Shown: in pieces, positions 28,964-40,805 of the stretch
Layout of the letters: the number at the start of each line of letters is the position of its first letter
Position numbering within the stretch: position 1 is the stretch's first letter
NCBI RefSeq assembly: GCF_002902525.1
Contig: NZ_PPQZ01000018.1
Location: forward strand, 18,974-82,973
Source of the DNA: Mammaliicoccus stepanovicii
GTDB taxonomy: Bacteria; Bacillota; Bacilli; Staphylococcales; Staphylococcaceae
Length of the DNA stretch: 64,000 nucleotides
Direction: 5' to 3'
Notes under the pieces: generated by a model
The model's input: only the letters and a program-made list of their open reading frames with translations
Told to the model about the DNA's origin: nothing
Database searches by the model: none
Translations under genes and position numbers: made by a program

Positions 28964-29698
28964 ATGGCAAATAAGAATAGTAATAGTAATAGTAATATTA
29001 TGTTTTTGATGATTGCAATACTTATTATTGTAGTTGGAATTGTATTGCTAGTTGTATTTAGCGGTAATGGGGAAGATAAAGAAAATAGTCTTTATGAAAG
29101 AACTGTTAAGGCTAAACAATTATCTAAAGATACGAAGAATAACCCTACAAACAAAAAGGATAACGCTAAAGTTCAAATTATAGAATTCGGTGATTTTAAA
29201 TGTCCTGCTTGTAAAGCATTCGAAACAAACTATATGGATCAAATTGAAAAAGATTATATAGATAAAGGGAAAGTTGAATATAGATTTGTTAACGCACCAT
29301 TTCATGGCGATGGTTCAGAATTAGGTGCTGCATCTGCTCATGCAGTGTATAAAATTGCACCAGAACAATACTGGAACTTCCACAGAGCATTATTCAAAGC
29401 ACAACCAGATGATCACGATGCTCAAAGTGATGATGAATGGTTAACTCAAAAAGTAGTTAAGAAAACAGTAGATAGCCTAGAAGTAGATAAAGCTAAAAAA
29501 GATAAAATTCTGCAATTAATTGAGAATAGAAATTCTGAATCATATAAACAAATGAAAAATGATGCTGACTTAACAAATAAATATGATGTAGAAATAACAC
29601 CAACAATCGTTGTTGATGGTAAAGTATTATCTGATCCTATGGACTATGAAAAAGTTACTAAAGCTATTGATGAAGCGGTAGAAAAGAAAAATAAATAA
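28964..29698 (+). CDS. bdbD: Membrane-anchored thiol-disulfide oxidoreductase, BdbD/DsbA type
   Basis: The 244-residue protein has an uncleaved N-terminal membrane anchor (about residues 12-33) and an extracytoplasmic thioredoxin-fold domain. The active site is CPAC (residues 80-83) in FGDFKCPACKAF, and the cis-proline loop is ITPTIVVDG. It would insert disulfide bonds in exported proteins. It is followed at once by a BdbC/DsbB-type gene that would re-oxidise it. The N-terminus carries an Asn-Ser repeat encoded by (AATAGT)3. S. aureus has DsbA but, as far as I know, no DsbB partner. Confidence 0.85.
   Translation: MANKNSNSNSNIMFLMIAILIIVVGIVLLVVFSGNGEDKENSLYERTVKAKQLSKDTKNNPTNKKDNAKVQIIEFGDFKCPACKAFETNYMDQIEKDYIDKGKVEYRFVNAPFHGDGSELGAASAHAVYKIAPEQYWNFHRALFKAQPDDHDAQSDDEWLTQKVVKKTVDSLEVDKAKKDKILQLIENRNSESYKQMKNDADLTNKYDVEITPTIVVDGKVLSDPMDYEKVTKAIDEAVEKKNK
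28976..28996 (+). repeat. Hexanucleotide repeat (AATAGT)3 in bdbD
   Basis: Three exact copies of AATAGT plus AAT encode NSNSNSN before the membrane anchor. Unit length is a multiple of three, so copy-number change would not shift the frame. Confidence 0.8.
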
Positions 29699-29713
29699 AA
29701 TTAGGTGATAAAG

Positions 29714-30118
29714 TTGAGACAGCAGTATGCACTTTTTATTTCCTGGGTAATAGCATTAGTTGCTACATTAGGTAGTTTGTATTTCAGTGAAATACGTGAA
29801 TTCGTTCCATGTACACTTTGTTGGTTTCAAAGAATTTTTATGTATCCTTTAGTAATCATTTTAGGTATTGGCTCATTTCAAAATGATTTTAATGTTAAAA
29901 AAATTGCACTGCCATTTTCTTTAATTGGACTTTGTATTTCTATTTGGCATTATTTAGAACAAAAGGTACCTGGATTTGCAGAAATCAAGCCTTGCACTTC
30001 AGGCGTACCTTGTTCTTCAGAATATATTAATGTTCTTGGATTTATTACGATTCCATTTTTAGCTGGAACTGCATTCTTCTTAATCAGTTTAATTTTAATC
30101 ATAAGTAAAAAAGATTAA
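29714..30118 (+). CDS. bdbC: Disulfide bond formation protein, BdbC/DsbB type
   Basis: The 134-residue four-helix membrane protein has the two cysteine pairs of the DsbB family: PCTLCWFQR (about residues 31-39) and CTSGVPCSSEY (about 97-107). It passes electrons from BdbD to quinones and so keeps BdbD oxidised. I chose the TTG at 29714, since the in-frame GTG at 29705 is part of the AGGTGAT ribosome-binding site. It starts 15 bp after bdbD. The two genes form a complete disulfide-forming pair. Confidence 0.85.
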   Translation: MRQQYALFISWVIALVATLGSLYFSEIREFVPCTLCWFQRIFMYPLVIILGIGSFQNDFNVKKIALPFSLIGLCISIWHYLEQKVPGFAEIKPCTSGVPCSSEYINVLGFITIPFLAGTAFFLISLILIISKKD

Positions 30119-30448
30119 AATAGTTAAACTGACATAGGTTAATGAACTATACGAGCCTAGTGAATCATTGCATTGTATTGCTTAACTTATAAATTCCATA
30201 CAGAAGTATCGTTTATGTAAATAATTAAAAGACATCATCCAACGAATCGTTGTTTGATGTCTTTTAATTTGGGATGAAAAAGTAAATAAGCGAAATGTAT
30301 ATCGTTATATTTGATCGGTGTTGTTTTGTTTTAATTGATATATCTCAAAGCTTTAGGTTTATTGTAATGAAATGTACTATAAAGCATGATTTTTTTAGTG
30401 AAAAAAGGTATAATATAGAGATGACTAATTAAGATTGGAGTGAAGATA
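30119..30448. other. Intergenic region between bdbC and yaaA
   Basis: About 330 bp without a gene. It holds a terminator (30223-30268) and, near its right end, a -10 TATAAT (30409-30414) that probably serves yaaA-recF-gyrB-gyrA. No convincing -35 is visible. I see nothing else. Confidence 0.5.
30223..30268 (+). terminator. Terminator after bdbDC
   Basis: Long inverted repeat ATTAAAAGACATCA ... TGATGTCTTTTAAT with a small internal bulge, flanked by A and T runs. It could work in both directions. Confidence 0.75.
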
Positions 30449-30670
30449 GTGATACAAGATATCTCAGTTGAAGACGATATAACTTTAGGTCAATTCCTAA
30501 AAAATGAAGGCGTCATTGGAACGGGTGGTCAAGCTAAATGGTTCCTCCAAGATGAAGAAGTATTGATTAATGGCGAGCGAGAAATTCGTCGTGGAAAAAA
30601 ATTGCATGATGGTGATTTAATTGAAATACCTTCTGAAGGTCAATTTCGCATTAACCATCAAAGTGAATAA
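30449..30670 (+). CDS. yaaA: S4-domain RNA-binding protein YaaA (RlbA)
   Basis: The 73-residue protein has an S4-type RNA-binding fold ([20 protein letters not shown], then [19 protein letters not shown]) and lies directly before recF, as in bacilli and staphylococci. The homologue has been linked to ribosome assembly. I start at the GTG at 30449, five bases after GGAGTGA; an in-frame GTG at 30440 lies within that ribosome-binding site. Two bases separate its stop from the recF ATG. Confidence 0.9.
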   Translation: MIQDISVEDDITLGQFLKNEGVIGTGGQAKWFLQDEEVLINGEREIRRGKKLHDGDLIEIPSEGQFRINHQSE

Positions 30671-30672
30671 AT

Positions 30673-31788
30673 ATGATATTACAAAAACTCACTTTAACAC
30701 ATTATAGAAATTATAATAAATGCACACTTCAATTTAATTCGAATGTGAATATATTAATTGGCGAGAATGCTCAAGGAAAGACTAACTTGTTAGAATCTAT
30801 CTATACTTTAGCATTGGCTAAGAGTCATAGGACTTCGAATGATAAAGAACTCATACAGTTTGGTGAAGAGTATGGTAAAATAGAAGGTGAACTAAGTTAT
30901 CGTCATGGAACTATGCCTATATCGTTAATTATTACGAAAAAGGGCAAGAAAGCGAAAGTAAATCATCTTGAGCAAAGTCGATTAACACAATATATCGGAC
31001 ATTTGAATGTAGTTTTGTTTGCACCTGAAGATTTAAATATTGTTAAGGGTAGTCCGCAAATCAGACGACGTTTTATTGATATGGAACTCGGTCAGATGTC
31101 TGCGGTCTATTTAAGTCATTTGTCAAATTATCAAAGATTACTTAAACAAAAAAATCATTACCTTAAGCAATTGCAAATTGGAAAGATGAAAGACAGAACA
31201 ATGCTAGAAGTATTCAATGAACAATTTGCAGACGCAGCTGCAAAAGTTACATTGAAACGAGCTAATTTTATAAGCGAACTAGAGAAAATCGCTGAAGTAA
31301 TTCATCAAGGAATTACGAGTAATAACGAAATGTTAAAGCTTCAGTATGAACCAAATATCAAATTGTCTGAAACAATTCATAATGAATCAGAATTAAAAGA
31401 GGCATTTTATGAAATGTTAAACGAATCAATGGATAAAGAGATTGAACGTGGAAGTGCAAGATTTGGACCACATAGAGATGATATTAGTTTTCACGTCAAC
31501 GATATGAATGTTCAAACTTATGGTTCACAAGGTCAACAAAGAACAACTGCACTTTCTATCAAACTTGCAGAAATAGAATTAATCAATCAAGTAGTTGGTG
31601 AATATCCAATATTGTTATTAGACGATGTACTTAGCGAACTTGATGATAAACGTCAAACGCATTTATTAAGCACAATACAAGAGAAGGTTCAGACTTTTGT
31701 TACGACTACATCTGTAGATGGAATTGAACATGAAATTATGAAGAATGCCAAGGTATTTAACGTATCTAAAGGCAATATTATTGAGTAG
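30673..31788 (+). CDS. recF: DNA replication and repair protein RecF
   Basis: RecF is an SMC-like ATPase that helps load RecA at single-strand gaps. The 371-residue protein begins with LTLTHYRNY, has Walker A GENAQGKT (residues 30-37), the ABC-type signature region [18 protein letters not shown] and Walker [13 protein letters not shown]. It is embedded between yaaA and gyrB in the normal order. The start has little ribosome-binding sequence of its own and is probably translated by coupling to yaaA. Confidence 0.96.
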   Translation: MILQKLTLTHYRNYNKCTLQFNSNVNILIGENAQGKTNLLESIYTLALAKSHRTSNDKELIQFGEEYGKIEGELSYRHGTMPISLIITKKGKKAKVNHLEQSRLTQYIGHLNVVLFAPEDLNIVKGSPQIRRRFIDMELGQMSAVYLSHLSNYQRLLKQKNHYLKQLQIGKMKDRTMLEVFNEQFADAAAKVTLKRANFISELEKIAEVIHQGITSNNEMLKLQYEPNIKLSETIHNESELKEAFYEMLNESMDKEIERGSARFGPHRDDISFHVNDMNVQTYGSQGQQRTTALSIKLAEIELINQVVGEYPILLLDDVLSELDDKRQTHLLSTIQEKVQTFVTTTSVDGIEHEIMKNAKVFNVSKGNIIE

Positions 31789-31798
31789 ATGAAAGTGA

Positions 31799-33733
<1,935 letters not shown>

Positions 33734-33766
33734 AGCACTATTTACGATTTAAGGAGGATATGATTA

Positions 33767-36355
33767 ATGGCAGAAACACCTCAATCAAGAGTGAGTGAAC
33801 GTAACATCAGTAAAGAAATGAAAGAATCATTTTTAGATTATGCAATGAGTGTTATTGTCTCACGTGCCTTACCAGATGTTAGGGATGGTCTAAAACCAGT
33901 TCATCGCCGTATATTATACGGTATGAATGATCAAGGTATGACTGCAGATAAACCTTATAAAAAATCAGCACGTATCGTTGGTGATGTTATGGGTAAGTAT
34001 CACCCTCACGGTGACTCATCAATTTATGAAGCGATGGTACGTATGGCACAAGATTTTAGTTATCGTTATCCATTAGTAGACGGACAAGGTAACTTTGGTT
34101 CAATGGATGGTGATGGCGCAGCGGCAATGCGTTACACAGAAGCAAGACTAGCAAAGATTACTGGTGAATTATTACGTGATATAAATAAAGACACAATTGA
34201 TTTCCAAGATAATTACGATGGTAATGAAAGAGAGCCGGTAGTCTTACCAGCAAGATTTCCTAACTTATTAGTAAATGGTACATCTGGTATTGCTGTAGGG
34301 ATGGCTACAAATATTCCACCACATAACTTGGATGAAGTTATCGATGGTGTCCTTGCGTTAAGTAATAATCCAGAAATTACTACAAATGAATTAATGGATA
34401 TCGTTCAAGGTCCAGACTTCCCAACTGCTGGTTTAATTATGGGTAGAAGTGGCATTAGAAGCGCTTATGAGACTGGTCGTGGCTCTATATTAATGAGAGC
34501 ACGTACAGAAATAGAAGTCATGAAAAATGGTAAAGAGCGCATTATTGTGACAGAAATACCGTATCAAGTTAACAAAGCAAGATTAATTGAAAAAATTGCT
34601 GAATTAGCTAGAGATAAAAAAATCGAAGGTATTACAGATTTAAGGGATGAAACAAGTTTAAAAGTTGGCGTGCGTATTGTTATAGAAGTTAGAAAAGATG
34701 CCAATGCAAATGTCATATTAAATAATTTATACAAACAAACACCGTTACAAACATCATTTGGCGTAAATATGATTGCTTTAGTTAATGGTAAGCCTAAATT
34801 ATTAGGATTACGTGAAGTGCTATATCATTATTTAGAACACCAAAAAGATGTCGTAACTAGACGTACAAAATATAATTTAAGAAAAGCTCAAGATAGAGCA
34901 CATATACTAGAAGGTTTAAGAATAGCTCTAGACCATATAGATGAAATCATTGCATTGATTCGTGAATCTCAAAGTGATTCAGAAGCAATGGAAGGATTAC
35001 AAAATCGATTTGAACTATCTGAACGTCAAGCGCAAGCAATATTAGACATGCGATTACGTCGTTTAACTGGTTTAGAACGTGGTAAAATTGAGAAAGAATA
35101 TCAAGATTTACTTAAACTCATCGAAGAATTGAAAGAAATTTTAAACGATGAAGAAAAACTTCTTGAAATCATCAGAGAAGAAATTACTGAAATTAAAGAA
35201 AAATATAGCAATAAACGACGTACTGAAATAACAGCAGCTGGTTTAGATCAGATTGAAGATGAAGATTTAATACCGGAAGAGCAAATTGTTATATCATTAA
35301 GCCATAATAATTATATAAAACGATTACCAGTATCTACATATCGTTCACAAAATAGAGGTGGACGTGGTATACAAGGTATGAATACGATTGAAGATGATTT
35401 TGTTAGTCAATTAGTGACACTAAGTACACATGACCACATATTATTCTTTACGAATAAAGGTCGAGTATATAAACTAAAAGGCTATGAAATCCCTGAAATG
35501 TCTAGACAGTCTAAAGGACTTCCAATTGTAAATGCTTTAGAAATAGATAAAGATGAAATGATTAGTACTATGATAGCAGTGAAAGACTTATCAAGTGAGG
35601 AACACTTCTTAGTGTTTGCGACTAAACATGGTACTGTAAAACGTTCTAAATTATCTAATTTCTCACGTATCAATAAAAATGGTAAGATTGCAATCAACTT
35701 TAAAGAAGGCGATGAGTTAATTGCAGTTAGACTGACGGATGGCACAAAAGAAATTATAATTGGTACGAAACATGCTTCATTAATTAGATTTGATGAAACA
35801 AAATTACGTCCATTAGGTAGAACTGCAGCTGGTGTTAGAGGTATCTCATTACGCGATGGCGATGAAGTTATTGGATTGGATATTACGGATGAAGAAGAAC
35901 CAGATGAAGTATTGATTGTAACTGAAAAAGGTTATGGAAAACGAACATCATCTGATCAATATCGTATATCTAACAGAGGCGGTAAAGGTATTAAAACTGC
36001 TACATTAACTGAGAAAAATGGTAATCTTGTATGTATTACTACTGTAACTGGTGACGAAGATTTAATGATTGTTACTAATTCAGGTGTAATTATCAGATTA
36101 CATGTATCTGACATCTCTCAAAATGGTCGTAGCGCGCAAGGTGTTAGATTAATCCGTTTAGGAGAAAATCAACATGTTGCAACAGTTGCAATAGTTGAAC
36201 CAGATGAAGATGAAATAGCAGAATCTCCTGTTGAAGGTGTTCTAGAGGAAACTGTAGAAACACAAGACAGTGAAGCAGAAGGTAAAGAAGAATTAAGAGA
36301 AGACTTCATGGAACGAGTAAATGAAGATATCGAAGAACAAGATAAAGATGAATAA
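33767..36355 (+). CDS. gyrA: DNA gyrase subunit A
   Basis: GyrA cuts and rejoins DNA for gyrase. The 862-residue protein has the catalytic tyrosine Y123 (AAMRYTEA), the breakage-reunion domain, the GyrA box ([10 protein letters not shown]) and a six-bladed C-terminal domain with an acidic tail. The quinolone region reads [12 protein letters not shown] with S84, S85 and E88, the susceptible form by S. aureus numbering. AAGGAGG precedes the ATG and a strong terminator follows the stop. Confidence 0.98.
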   Translation: MAETPQSRVSERNISKEMKESFLDYAMSVIVSRALPDVRDGLKPVHRRILYGMNDQGMTADKPYKKSARIVGDVMGKYHPHGDSSIYEAMVRMAQDFSYRYPLVDGQGNFGSMDGDGAAAMRYTEARLAKITGELLRDINKDTIDFQDNYDGNEREPVVLPARFPNLLVNGTSGIAVGMATNIPPHNLDEVIDGVLALSNNPEITTNELMDIVQGPDFPTAGLIMGRSGIRSAYETGRGSILMRARTEIEVMKNGKERIIVTEIPYQVNKARLIEKIAELARDKKIEGITDLRDETSLKVGVRIVIEVRKDANANVILNNLYKQTPLQTSFGVNMIALVNGKPKLLGLREVLYHYLEHQKDVVTRRTKYNLRKAQDRAHILEGLRIALDHIDEIIALIRESQSDSEAMEGLQNRFELSERQAQAILDMRLRRLTGLERGKIEKEYQDLLKLIEELKEILNDEEKLLEIIREEITEIKEKYSNKRRTEITAAGLDQIEDEDLIPEEQIVISLSHNNYIKRLPVSTYRSQNRGGRGIQGMNTIEDDFVSQLVTLSTHDHILFFTNKGRVYKLKGYEIPEMSRQSKGLPIVNALEIDKDEMISTMIAVKDLSSEEHFLVFATKHGTVKRSKLSNFSRINKNGKIAINFKEGDELIAVRLTDGTKEIIIGTKHASLIRFDETKLRPLGRTAAGVRGISLRDGDEVIGLDITDEEEPDEVLIVTEKGYGKRTSSDQYRISNRGGKGIKTATLTEKNGNLVCITTVTGDEDLMIVTNSGVIIRLHVSDISQNGRSAQGVRLIRLGENQHVATVAIVEPDEDEIAESPVEGVLEETVETQDSEAEGKEELREDFMERVNEDIEEQDKDE

Positions 36356-36371
36356 TATTATTTAAACTTAA

Positions 36372-36412
36372 GACACCCCGTTCAAAATCAATTAGATTTT
36401 GAACGGGGTGTC
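36372..36412. terminator. Bidirectional terminator between gyrA and nnrD
   Basis: Perfect 18-bp inverted repeat, GACACCCCGTTCAAAATC / GATTTTGAACGGGGTGTC, between two converging genes. Confidence 0.9.
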
Positions 36413-36415
36413 TAT

Positions 36416-37228
36416 TTATTGTTCTTCAAATGACTTCATCGCATATGGTATTTCATCAATAAGTTTAGAAGGAGGAACGACATACATATCTTTTGATAAT
36501 TCTTCACCGATAGAACTGTGAATATATGTCGCATTAATAACTGCCTCTTCTAAATCAAATTGTCCCACAAAACTTGTTATCATACCTGCTAGCGTATCAC
36601 CCATACCACCAGTAGCCATAGCTGGTGTACCGATTGTTAATTTATATTCATGATCTTTAAAGAATAGTTCTGTACCATGTTTTTTAAGTACAACAGTAGC
36701 ATTTAAAGATTTAACCGCTTCTTTATTTCTTTCATAAGTTTGTTCTTCAATGGGAATATTACTTAATCTTTCCCATTCTTTTTGATGTGGTGTGAAGATG
36801 ATTTCACATTCAGGTAGAGTGTGCTTTAGTTTACTTAAGATTGTAATGGCATCACCATCAATGATTAAAGTCTGATGTGGCTGTATATTTTGGAATAAGA
36901 ACGTTAACGTGTTATTACCTTTAAAATCTAATCCTAGACCAGGGCCAATTAATATACAATCTGATTGTTCTATCAACTTAGCTAGTTTTTTTAAGTCTGT
37001 TATATCTGAAACCATTGCTTCAGGACAACGAGAATGTAATGCAGCGAAATTGGATGAATGTGTTGATACAGTGATCAAACCACTACCGCTGAATACACAA
37101 GACCTTGCTGCTAACATAATAGCGCCACCTAAGTTTGCATTACCACCAATTAATAATATCCTACCATAATCACCTTTATGTGATTGGTGTTCTCTTTTTG
37201 GAATTGTTACGGAAGATATTGTCTTCAT
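36416..37228 (-). CDS. nnrD: ADP-dependent NAD(P)H-hydrate dehydratase NnrD
   Basis: NnrD repairs hydrated NADH and NADPH (NADHX) using ADP. The 270-residue protein has the ribokinase-like fold of the family: KGDYGRILLIGGNANLGGAIMLAAR at the N-terminus (read in two parts, residues 17-41), IGPGLG, FTPHQKEW and the C-terminal ATGGMGDTLAGMI, whose aspartate is catalytic. It is transcribed against the fork, opposite to gyrA and hutP. The same gene lies after gyrA in S. aureus. Confidence 0.93.
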   Translation of the reverse strand: MKTISSVTIPKREHQSHKGDYGRILLIGGNANLGGAIMLAARSCVFSGSGLITVSTHSSNFAALHSRCPEAMVSDITDLKKLAKLIEQSDCILIGPGLGLDFKGNNTLTFLFQNIQPHQTLIIDGDAITILSKLKHTLPECEIIFTPHQKEWERLSNIPIEEQTYERNKEAVKSLNATVVLKKHGTELFFKDHEYKLTIGTPAMATGGMGDTLAGMITSFVGQFDLEEAVINATYIHSSIGEELSKDMYVVPPSKLIDEIPYAMKSFEEQ

Positions 37229-37370
37229 TACTACCCCACCTTCAATTAATTGTACGACTTATTATGCCACTTATATTTCAAAATGAACAGTATAATTTTA
37301 AATATAATTAAAGAATCCTTTAGTTTAGTAATTTGTTAATCAATCAGTGTGTTACGGATATCGCAAAAGG

Positions 37371-37385
37371 TATTGTCAGAAAAAT
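37371..37385. promoter_or_regulatory. CodY box over the hut -35 element
   Basis: TATTGTCAGAAAAAT matches the CodY consensus AATTTTCWGAAAATT at 12 of 15 positions and includes the -35 hexamer. Confidence 0.55.
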
Positions 37386-37401
37386 AATGAAAGCGTATAC
37401 T
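37373..37401 (+). promoter_or_regulatory. Promoter of the hut operon
   Basis: -35 TTGTCA (37373-37378) and -10 TATACT (37396-37401) with an ideal 17-bp spacer, about 48 bp before the hutP start codon. Confidence 0.7.
37388..37401. promoter_or_regulatory. cre site over the hut -10 element
   Basis: TGAAAGCGTATACT matches the cre consensus TGWAANCGNTNWCA at 12 of 14 positions and contains the whole -10, so CcpA binding would exclude RNA polymerase. Confidence 0.55.
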
Positions 37402-37448
37402 TAATGTAAATTTAGACATTAGATATTAGACATGATAGGAGTTTATCC

Positions 37449-37886
37449 ATGACAGAACAGATTTCAATTGGTAAATATGCGACATTGTTAACATTAACAA
37501 ATAAAGAAACAGCTAAGCAATTGATGCCACAGTGTGAACAAATGCAGATAATTGTTGGAAAGATAGGTACGATGTCATTGAATAAAATCATTTCTTCTGT
37601 TGAGACAGCAGCTAGAAGAGAAGGTATTATTTCAGAAAGCCACTATCGAGAAACGCATGCTTTATACCATGCAATATTAGAAGCAGTAAATGGTATTACT
37701 AGAGGTGAATTATCAATCGGTGAAATCATGAGAACAGTTGGTTTAAAATTTGCTGTAGTCAGAGGTTGTCCATATGAAGATCAAGAAGAAGGCGAATGGA
37801 TTGCTGTAAGTTTATATGGGACTATTGGCGCTCCTATCAAAGGTAAAGAACACGAAACAATTGGACTAGGAATAAATCATATATAA
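37449..37886 (+). CDS. hutP: Histidine-utilisation antiterminator HutP
   Basis: HutP is a hexameric RNA-binding protein that, with histidine and Mg2+, prevents termination between hutP and hutH. The 145-residue product (148 in B. subtilis) has the family core GKIGTMSLNKIISSVETAA (about residues 37-55), HALYHAILEAVNGI and the C-terminal GTIGAPIKGKEHETIGLGINH with metal/histidine-binding residues. A matching UAG-repeat plus terminator lies right downstream. I know of no hutP beside hutH in S. aureus. It is the first gene of the hut operon. Confidence 0.93.
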   Translation: MTEQISIGKYATLLTLTNKETAKQLMPQCEQMQIIVGKIGTMSLNKIISSVETAARREGIISESHYRETHALYHAILEAVNGITRGELSIGEIMRTVGLKFAVVRGCPYEDQEEGEWIAVSLYGTIGAPIKGKEHETIGLGINHI

Positions 37887-37894
37887 GACATAAA

Positions 37895-37954
37895 TAGCCT
37901 AATAGACAATAGATATGAGAAAGGTGCAACAAATGATAGTTTGTTGTATTTTTT
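37895..37954 (+). promoter_or_regulatory. HutP-responsive antitermination site
   Basis: UAG triplets at 37895, 37903 and 37910 and a GAG at 37917 precede an intrinsic terminator. The last three have the exact four-base spacing bound by HutP. The terminator stem is 37925-37933 / 37940-37948 with a six-base T-run (37949-37954). The layout is like that of the B. subtilis hut leader. Confidence 0.8.
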
Positions 37955-37976
37955 GTGTCCAAAAGGAGTGTATTAA

Positions 37977-39461
37977 GTGACTTTATTATTAAATGGTAAA
38001 GATTTAACGATTGAAGATATTAAAGTATTTTTACAAGAAGAAGGGAATATCGCGATATCTAAAGAAGCGTTATCTAATGTCAGAAAAAGTAGAAAAACAG
38101 TTGAAAAAATAATTCAAAATAAAGAAACAGTTTATGGTATTACGACAGGATTCGGACTATTCAGTGATGTACTTATTGAACAAGAAAAATATAACGACTT
38201 ACAAGTTAATTTAATTCGTTCTCATTCTTGTGGTATTGGCAAACCATTTCCTAACGATGTTTCATTAGTTATGATGGTCCTGCGTTTAAATACTATGTTG
38301 AAAGGTCATTCTGGGGTAACAGAATCATTAGTTAATCTTCTTGTTACGTTTATTAATGAAAGAATTGTTCCAGTCATACCAGAACAAGGATCTTTAGGTG
38401 CATCTGGAGATTTAGCTCCATTATCACATTTAGCATTGGCACTAATTGGTGAAGGTGATGTGAGCTACAAGGGTGAAATATTAAATGCTAAATCAGTATT
38501 ACATGAATTAGGTTTAGAGCCACATTCGTTACAAGCTAAAGAAGGATTAGCATTAATAAATGGTACACAAGCAATGACGGCACAAGGTGTTATTGCATAT
38601 ATAGAAGCGGAGAATATCGCGTATCATTCTGAATGGATTGCTTCATTAACACACCAAGCATTAAACGGTATAGTTGATGCTTATGATGAACACGTTCATA
38701 TTGTTAGAAATTTCAACGAACAAATAGAAGTAGCTGAAAGAATGAGAAATTGGTTATCAGGTTCTAAACTCACAACTCGTCAAGGTGAAATACGCGTGCA
38801 AGATGCTTACACACTTAGGTGTATACCTCAAATACATGGTGCAAGTTTCCAAGTGCTAAATTATGTTAAAGAAAAACTAGAATTAGAAATGAATGCAGCA
38901 AATGATAATCCGCTTATATTTGATAATGAAGATGAAACACTTGTTATTTCTGGTGGGAATTTTCATGGACAGCCAATAGCATTTGCAGTAGATTTCTTAA
39001 AAATAGGAGTTGCTGAGTTAGCGAATGTAGCTGAAAGAAGATTAGAAAGACTTGTGAACCCCCAATTGAATGGTGGATTGCCTGCGTTTTTAAGTCCTGA
39101 ACCTGGTTTACAAAGTGGGGCGATGATCATGCAATATGCAGCAGCTTCACTAGTATCTGAGAACAAGACGTTAGCACATCCAGCGAGTGTAGATTCCATA
39201 CCTTCTTCAGCAAATCAAGAAGATCATGTGTCCATGGGAACGATTGGTGCAAGACATGCTTATCAAATCATACAGAATGCAAGAAGAGTCATTGCAATAG
39301 AATGTATCATTGCATTACAGGCAGTAGAGATTAAAGGGGTAGAGAAATTATCTCCTAAAACAAAAGCAAAGTATGACGAATTAAGAAAAATTGTTCCATC
39401 CATAACTGAAGATAGAGTATTTCATCATGATATAGAAAAAGTAAGTGATTACTTAAAATAA
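37977..39461 (+). CDS. hutH: Histidine ammonia-lyase (histidase)
   Basis: HutH removes ammonia from histidine to give urocanate, the first step of histidine breakdown. The 494-residue protein carries the Ala-Ser-Gly triad (residues 142-144 in [14 protein letters not shown]) that cyclises to the MIO cofactor, at the same position as in the Pseudomonas enzyme. A GTG start at 37977 has AAGGAG eight bases before it. Its expression should depend on HutP reading through the terminator directly upstream. Confidence 0.96.
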   Translation: MTLLLNGKDLTIEDIKVFLQEEGNIAISKEALSNVRKSRKTVEKIIQNKETVYGITTGFGLFSDVLIEQEKYNDLQVNLIRSHSCGIGKPFPNDVSLVMMVLRLNTMLKGHSGVTESLVNLLVTFINERIVPVIPEQGSLGASGDLAPLSHLALALIGEGDVSYKGEILNAKSVLHELGLEPHSLQAKEGLALINGTQAMTAQGVIAYIEAENIAYHSEWIASLTHQALNGIVDAYDEHVHIVRNFNEQIEVAERMRNWLSGSKLTTRQGEIRVQDAYTLRCIPQIHGASFQVLNYVKEKLELEMNAANDNPLIFDNEDETLVISGGNFHGQPIAFAVDFLKIGVAELANVAERRLERLVNPQLNGGLPAFLSPEPGLQSGAMIMQYAAASLVSENKTLAHPASVDSIPSSANQEDHVSMGTIGARHAYQIIQNARRVIAIECIIALQAVEIKGVEKLSPKTKAKYDELRKIVPSITEDRVFHHDIEKVSDYLK

Positions 39462-39477
39462 TAAAAGAGGTGTTGTG

Positions 39478-40788
39478 ATGAAAAATCATCAACTTCAAAT
39501 TAAAGGGAAAGATATGTGGAAGTTTTATGTATTTAGTCTTTTAGGAATTTTACTATTTTTTGTACCTTTAAAAATTGGTGAGAATCATACAATATTAGTG
39601 GATCATGCTCATTTAGGTGTTCGAGAAATATTAGGAAAATTCACTGCATATTATGCGTTAATCATTATATTACTAGGTGCTATACTTCCAATTATTAGAT
39701 TAGATTTTAAGAAGTCTGTTACTGATTGTGTTCTAGTGCTCATTAAACTATTAGGTGCAGTTATCGGCTGTATGTATGTTTTTAAATTTGGGCCAAAATT
39801 ATTGTTTAATCCTGAATATGGGCCGTTCTTATTTGATAAGTTGATGTTGCCATTAAGCATTCTTATACCAGTAGGGGCTATTGCATTATCATTTTTAGTA
39901 GGTTATGGGCTATTAGAATTCATTGGTGTTCTGATGCAACCAGTTATGAGACCAATATTTAAGACGCCCGGGAAGTCTGCTGTTGATGCTGTTGCTTCAT
40001 TTGTTGGTAGTTATTCTTTAGGACTACTTATTACAAATAGAGTATATAAAGATGGAATGTACAATAAAAAAGAAGCGGTCATTATTGCAACAGGTTTTTC
40101 AACAGTTTCAGCAACTTTCATGGTTATTGTTGCGAAAACGTTAGATTTGATGGATCATTGGAATTTATTTTTTTGGAGTACGTTGATTATTACGTTTATC
40201 GTTACAGCGATATCAGCGCACTTACCACCAATTTCAAGAGAATCAGAGGCGTATTATAACAATCAAGATGGCCAAAAAGAAATAAAAGTTGAAGGTAATT
40301 ACATTAAAGCAGCTTACGATGAGGCAAAGAAACAATCATATGAATCATTAACATTATTTAAAAATATACTAACAAATCTAAAAGATGGCATAGAAATGAC
40401 AATGGCAATTCTTCCTTCTATTCTTGCCATAGGATTTTTAGGTTTGATTTTGGCTAATTTTACGCCGATTATTGATTGGTTGAGTTATATTTTCTATCCA
40501 TTTATTTATATATTTCCGATAGATGATAAACCATTATTAGCAAAAGCATCAACTGTATCAATTATAGAGATGTTTTTACCATCACTATTGGTTGTGAAAT
40601 CAACGATAGAGGTTAAATTTGTTACTGCAATTACGAGTATATCAGCCATCATTTTCTTCTCTGCTTTGGTACCTTGTATCTTAGCTACAGACATTAAAAT
40701 ACCAATTTGGAAACTTATTGTTATTTGGTTTATTCGAGTGGCATTAACATTACTAATCGCAATTCCATTAAGTTTACTTATATTTTAA
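39478..40788 (+). CDS. YjiH-family membrane transporter, probable histidine or urocanate permease
   Basis: The 436-residue polytopic protein (about ten hydrophobic segments) resembles the YjiH/nucleoside-recognition (Gate) family, with AVDAVASFVGSYSLGLLITNRVYKDG (in two parts, about residues 168-193) and TAISAHLPPISRESEAYY. It lies between hutH and hutU in a tight operon, so uptake of histidine or urocanate is the natural guess. B. subtilis has the unrelated amino-acid permease HutM in this operon. The substrate is inference from context only. ATG at 39478 follows AAGAGGTG by five bases. Confidence 0.75.
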   Translation: MKNHQLQIKGKDMWKFYVFSLLGILLFFVPLKIGENHTILVDHAHLGVREILGKFTAYYALIIILLGAILPIIRLDFKKSVTDCVLVLIKLLGAVIGCMYVFKFGPKLLFNPEYGPFLFDKLMLPLSILIPVGAIALSFLVGYGLLEFIGVLMQPVMRPIFKTPGKSAVDAVASFVGSYSLGLLITNRVYKDGMYNKKEAVIIATGFSTVSATFMVIVAKTLDLMDHWNLFFWSTLIITFIVTAISAHLPPISRESEAYYNNQDGQKEIKVEGNYIKAAYDEAKKQSYESLTLFKNILTNLKDGIEMTMAILPSILAIGFLGLILANFTPIIDWLSYIFYPFIYIFPIDDKPLLAKASTVSIIEMFLPSLLVVKSTIEVKFVTAITSISAIIFFSALVPCILATDIKIPIWKLIVIWFIRVALTLLIAIPLSLLIF

Positions 40789-40805
40789 CAAAGGGGAAAT
40801 GAAAA

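Noticed and set aside
39961..39975. CCCGGGAA in the YjiH gene as a Noc site
   Set aside because: Only the core matches; the flanking ATTT/AAAT arms are absent.
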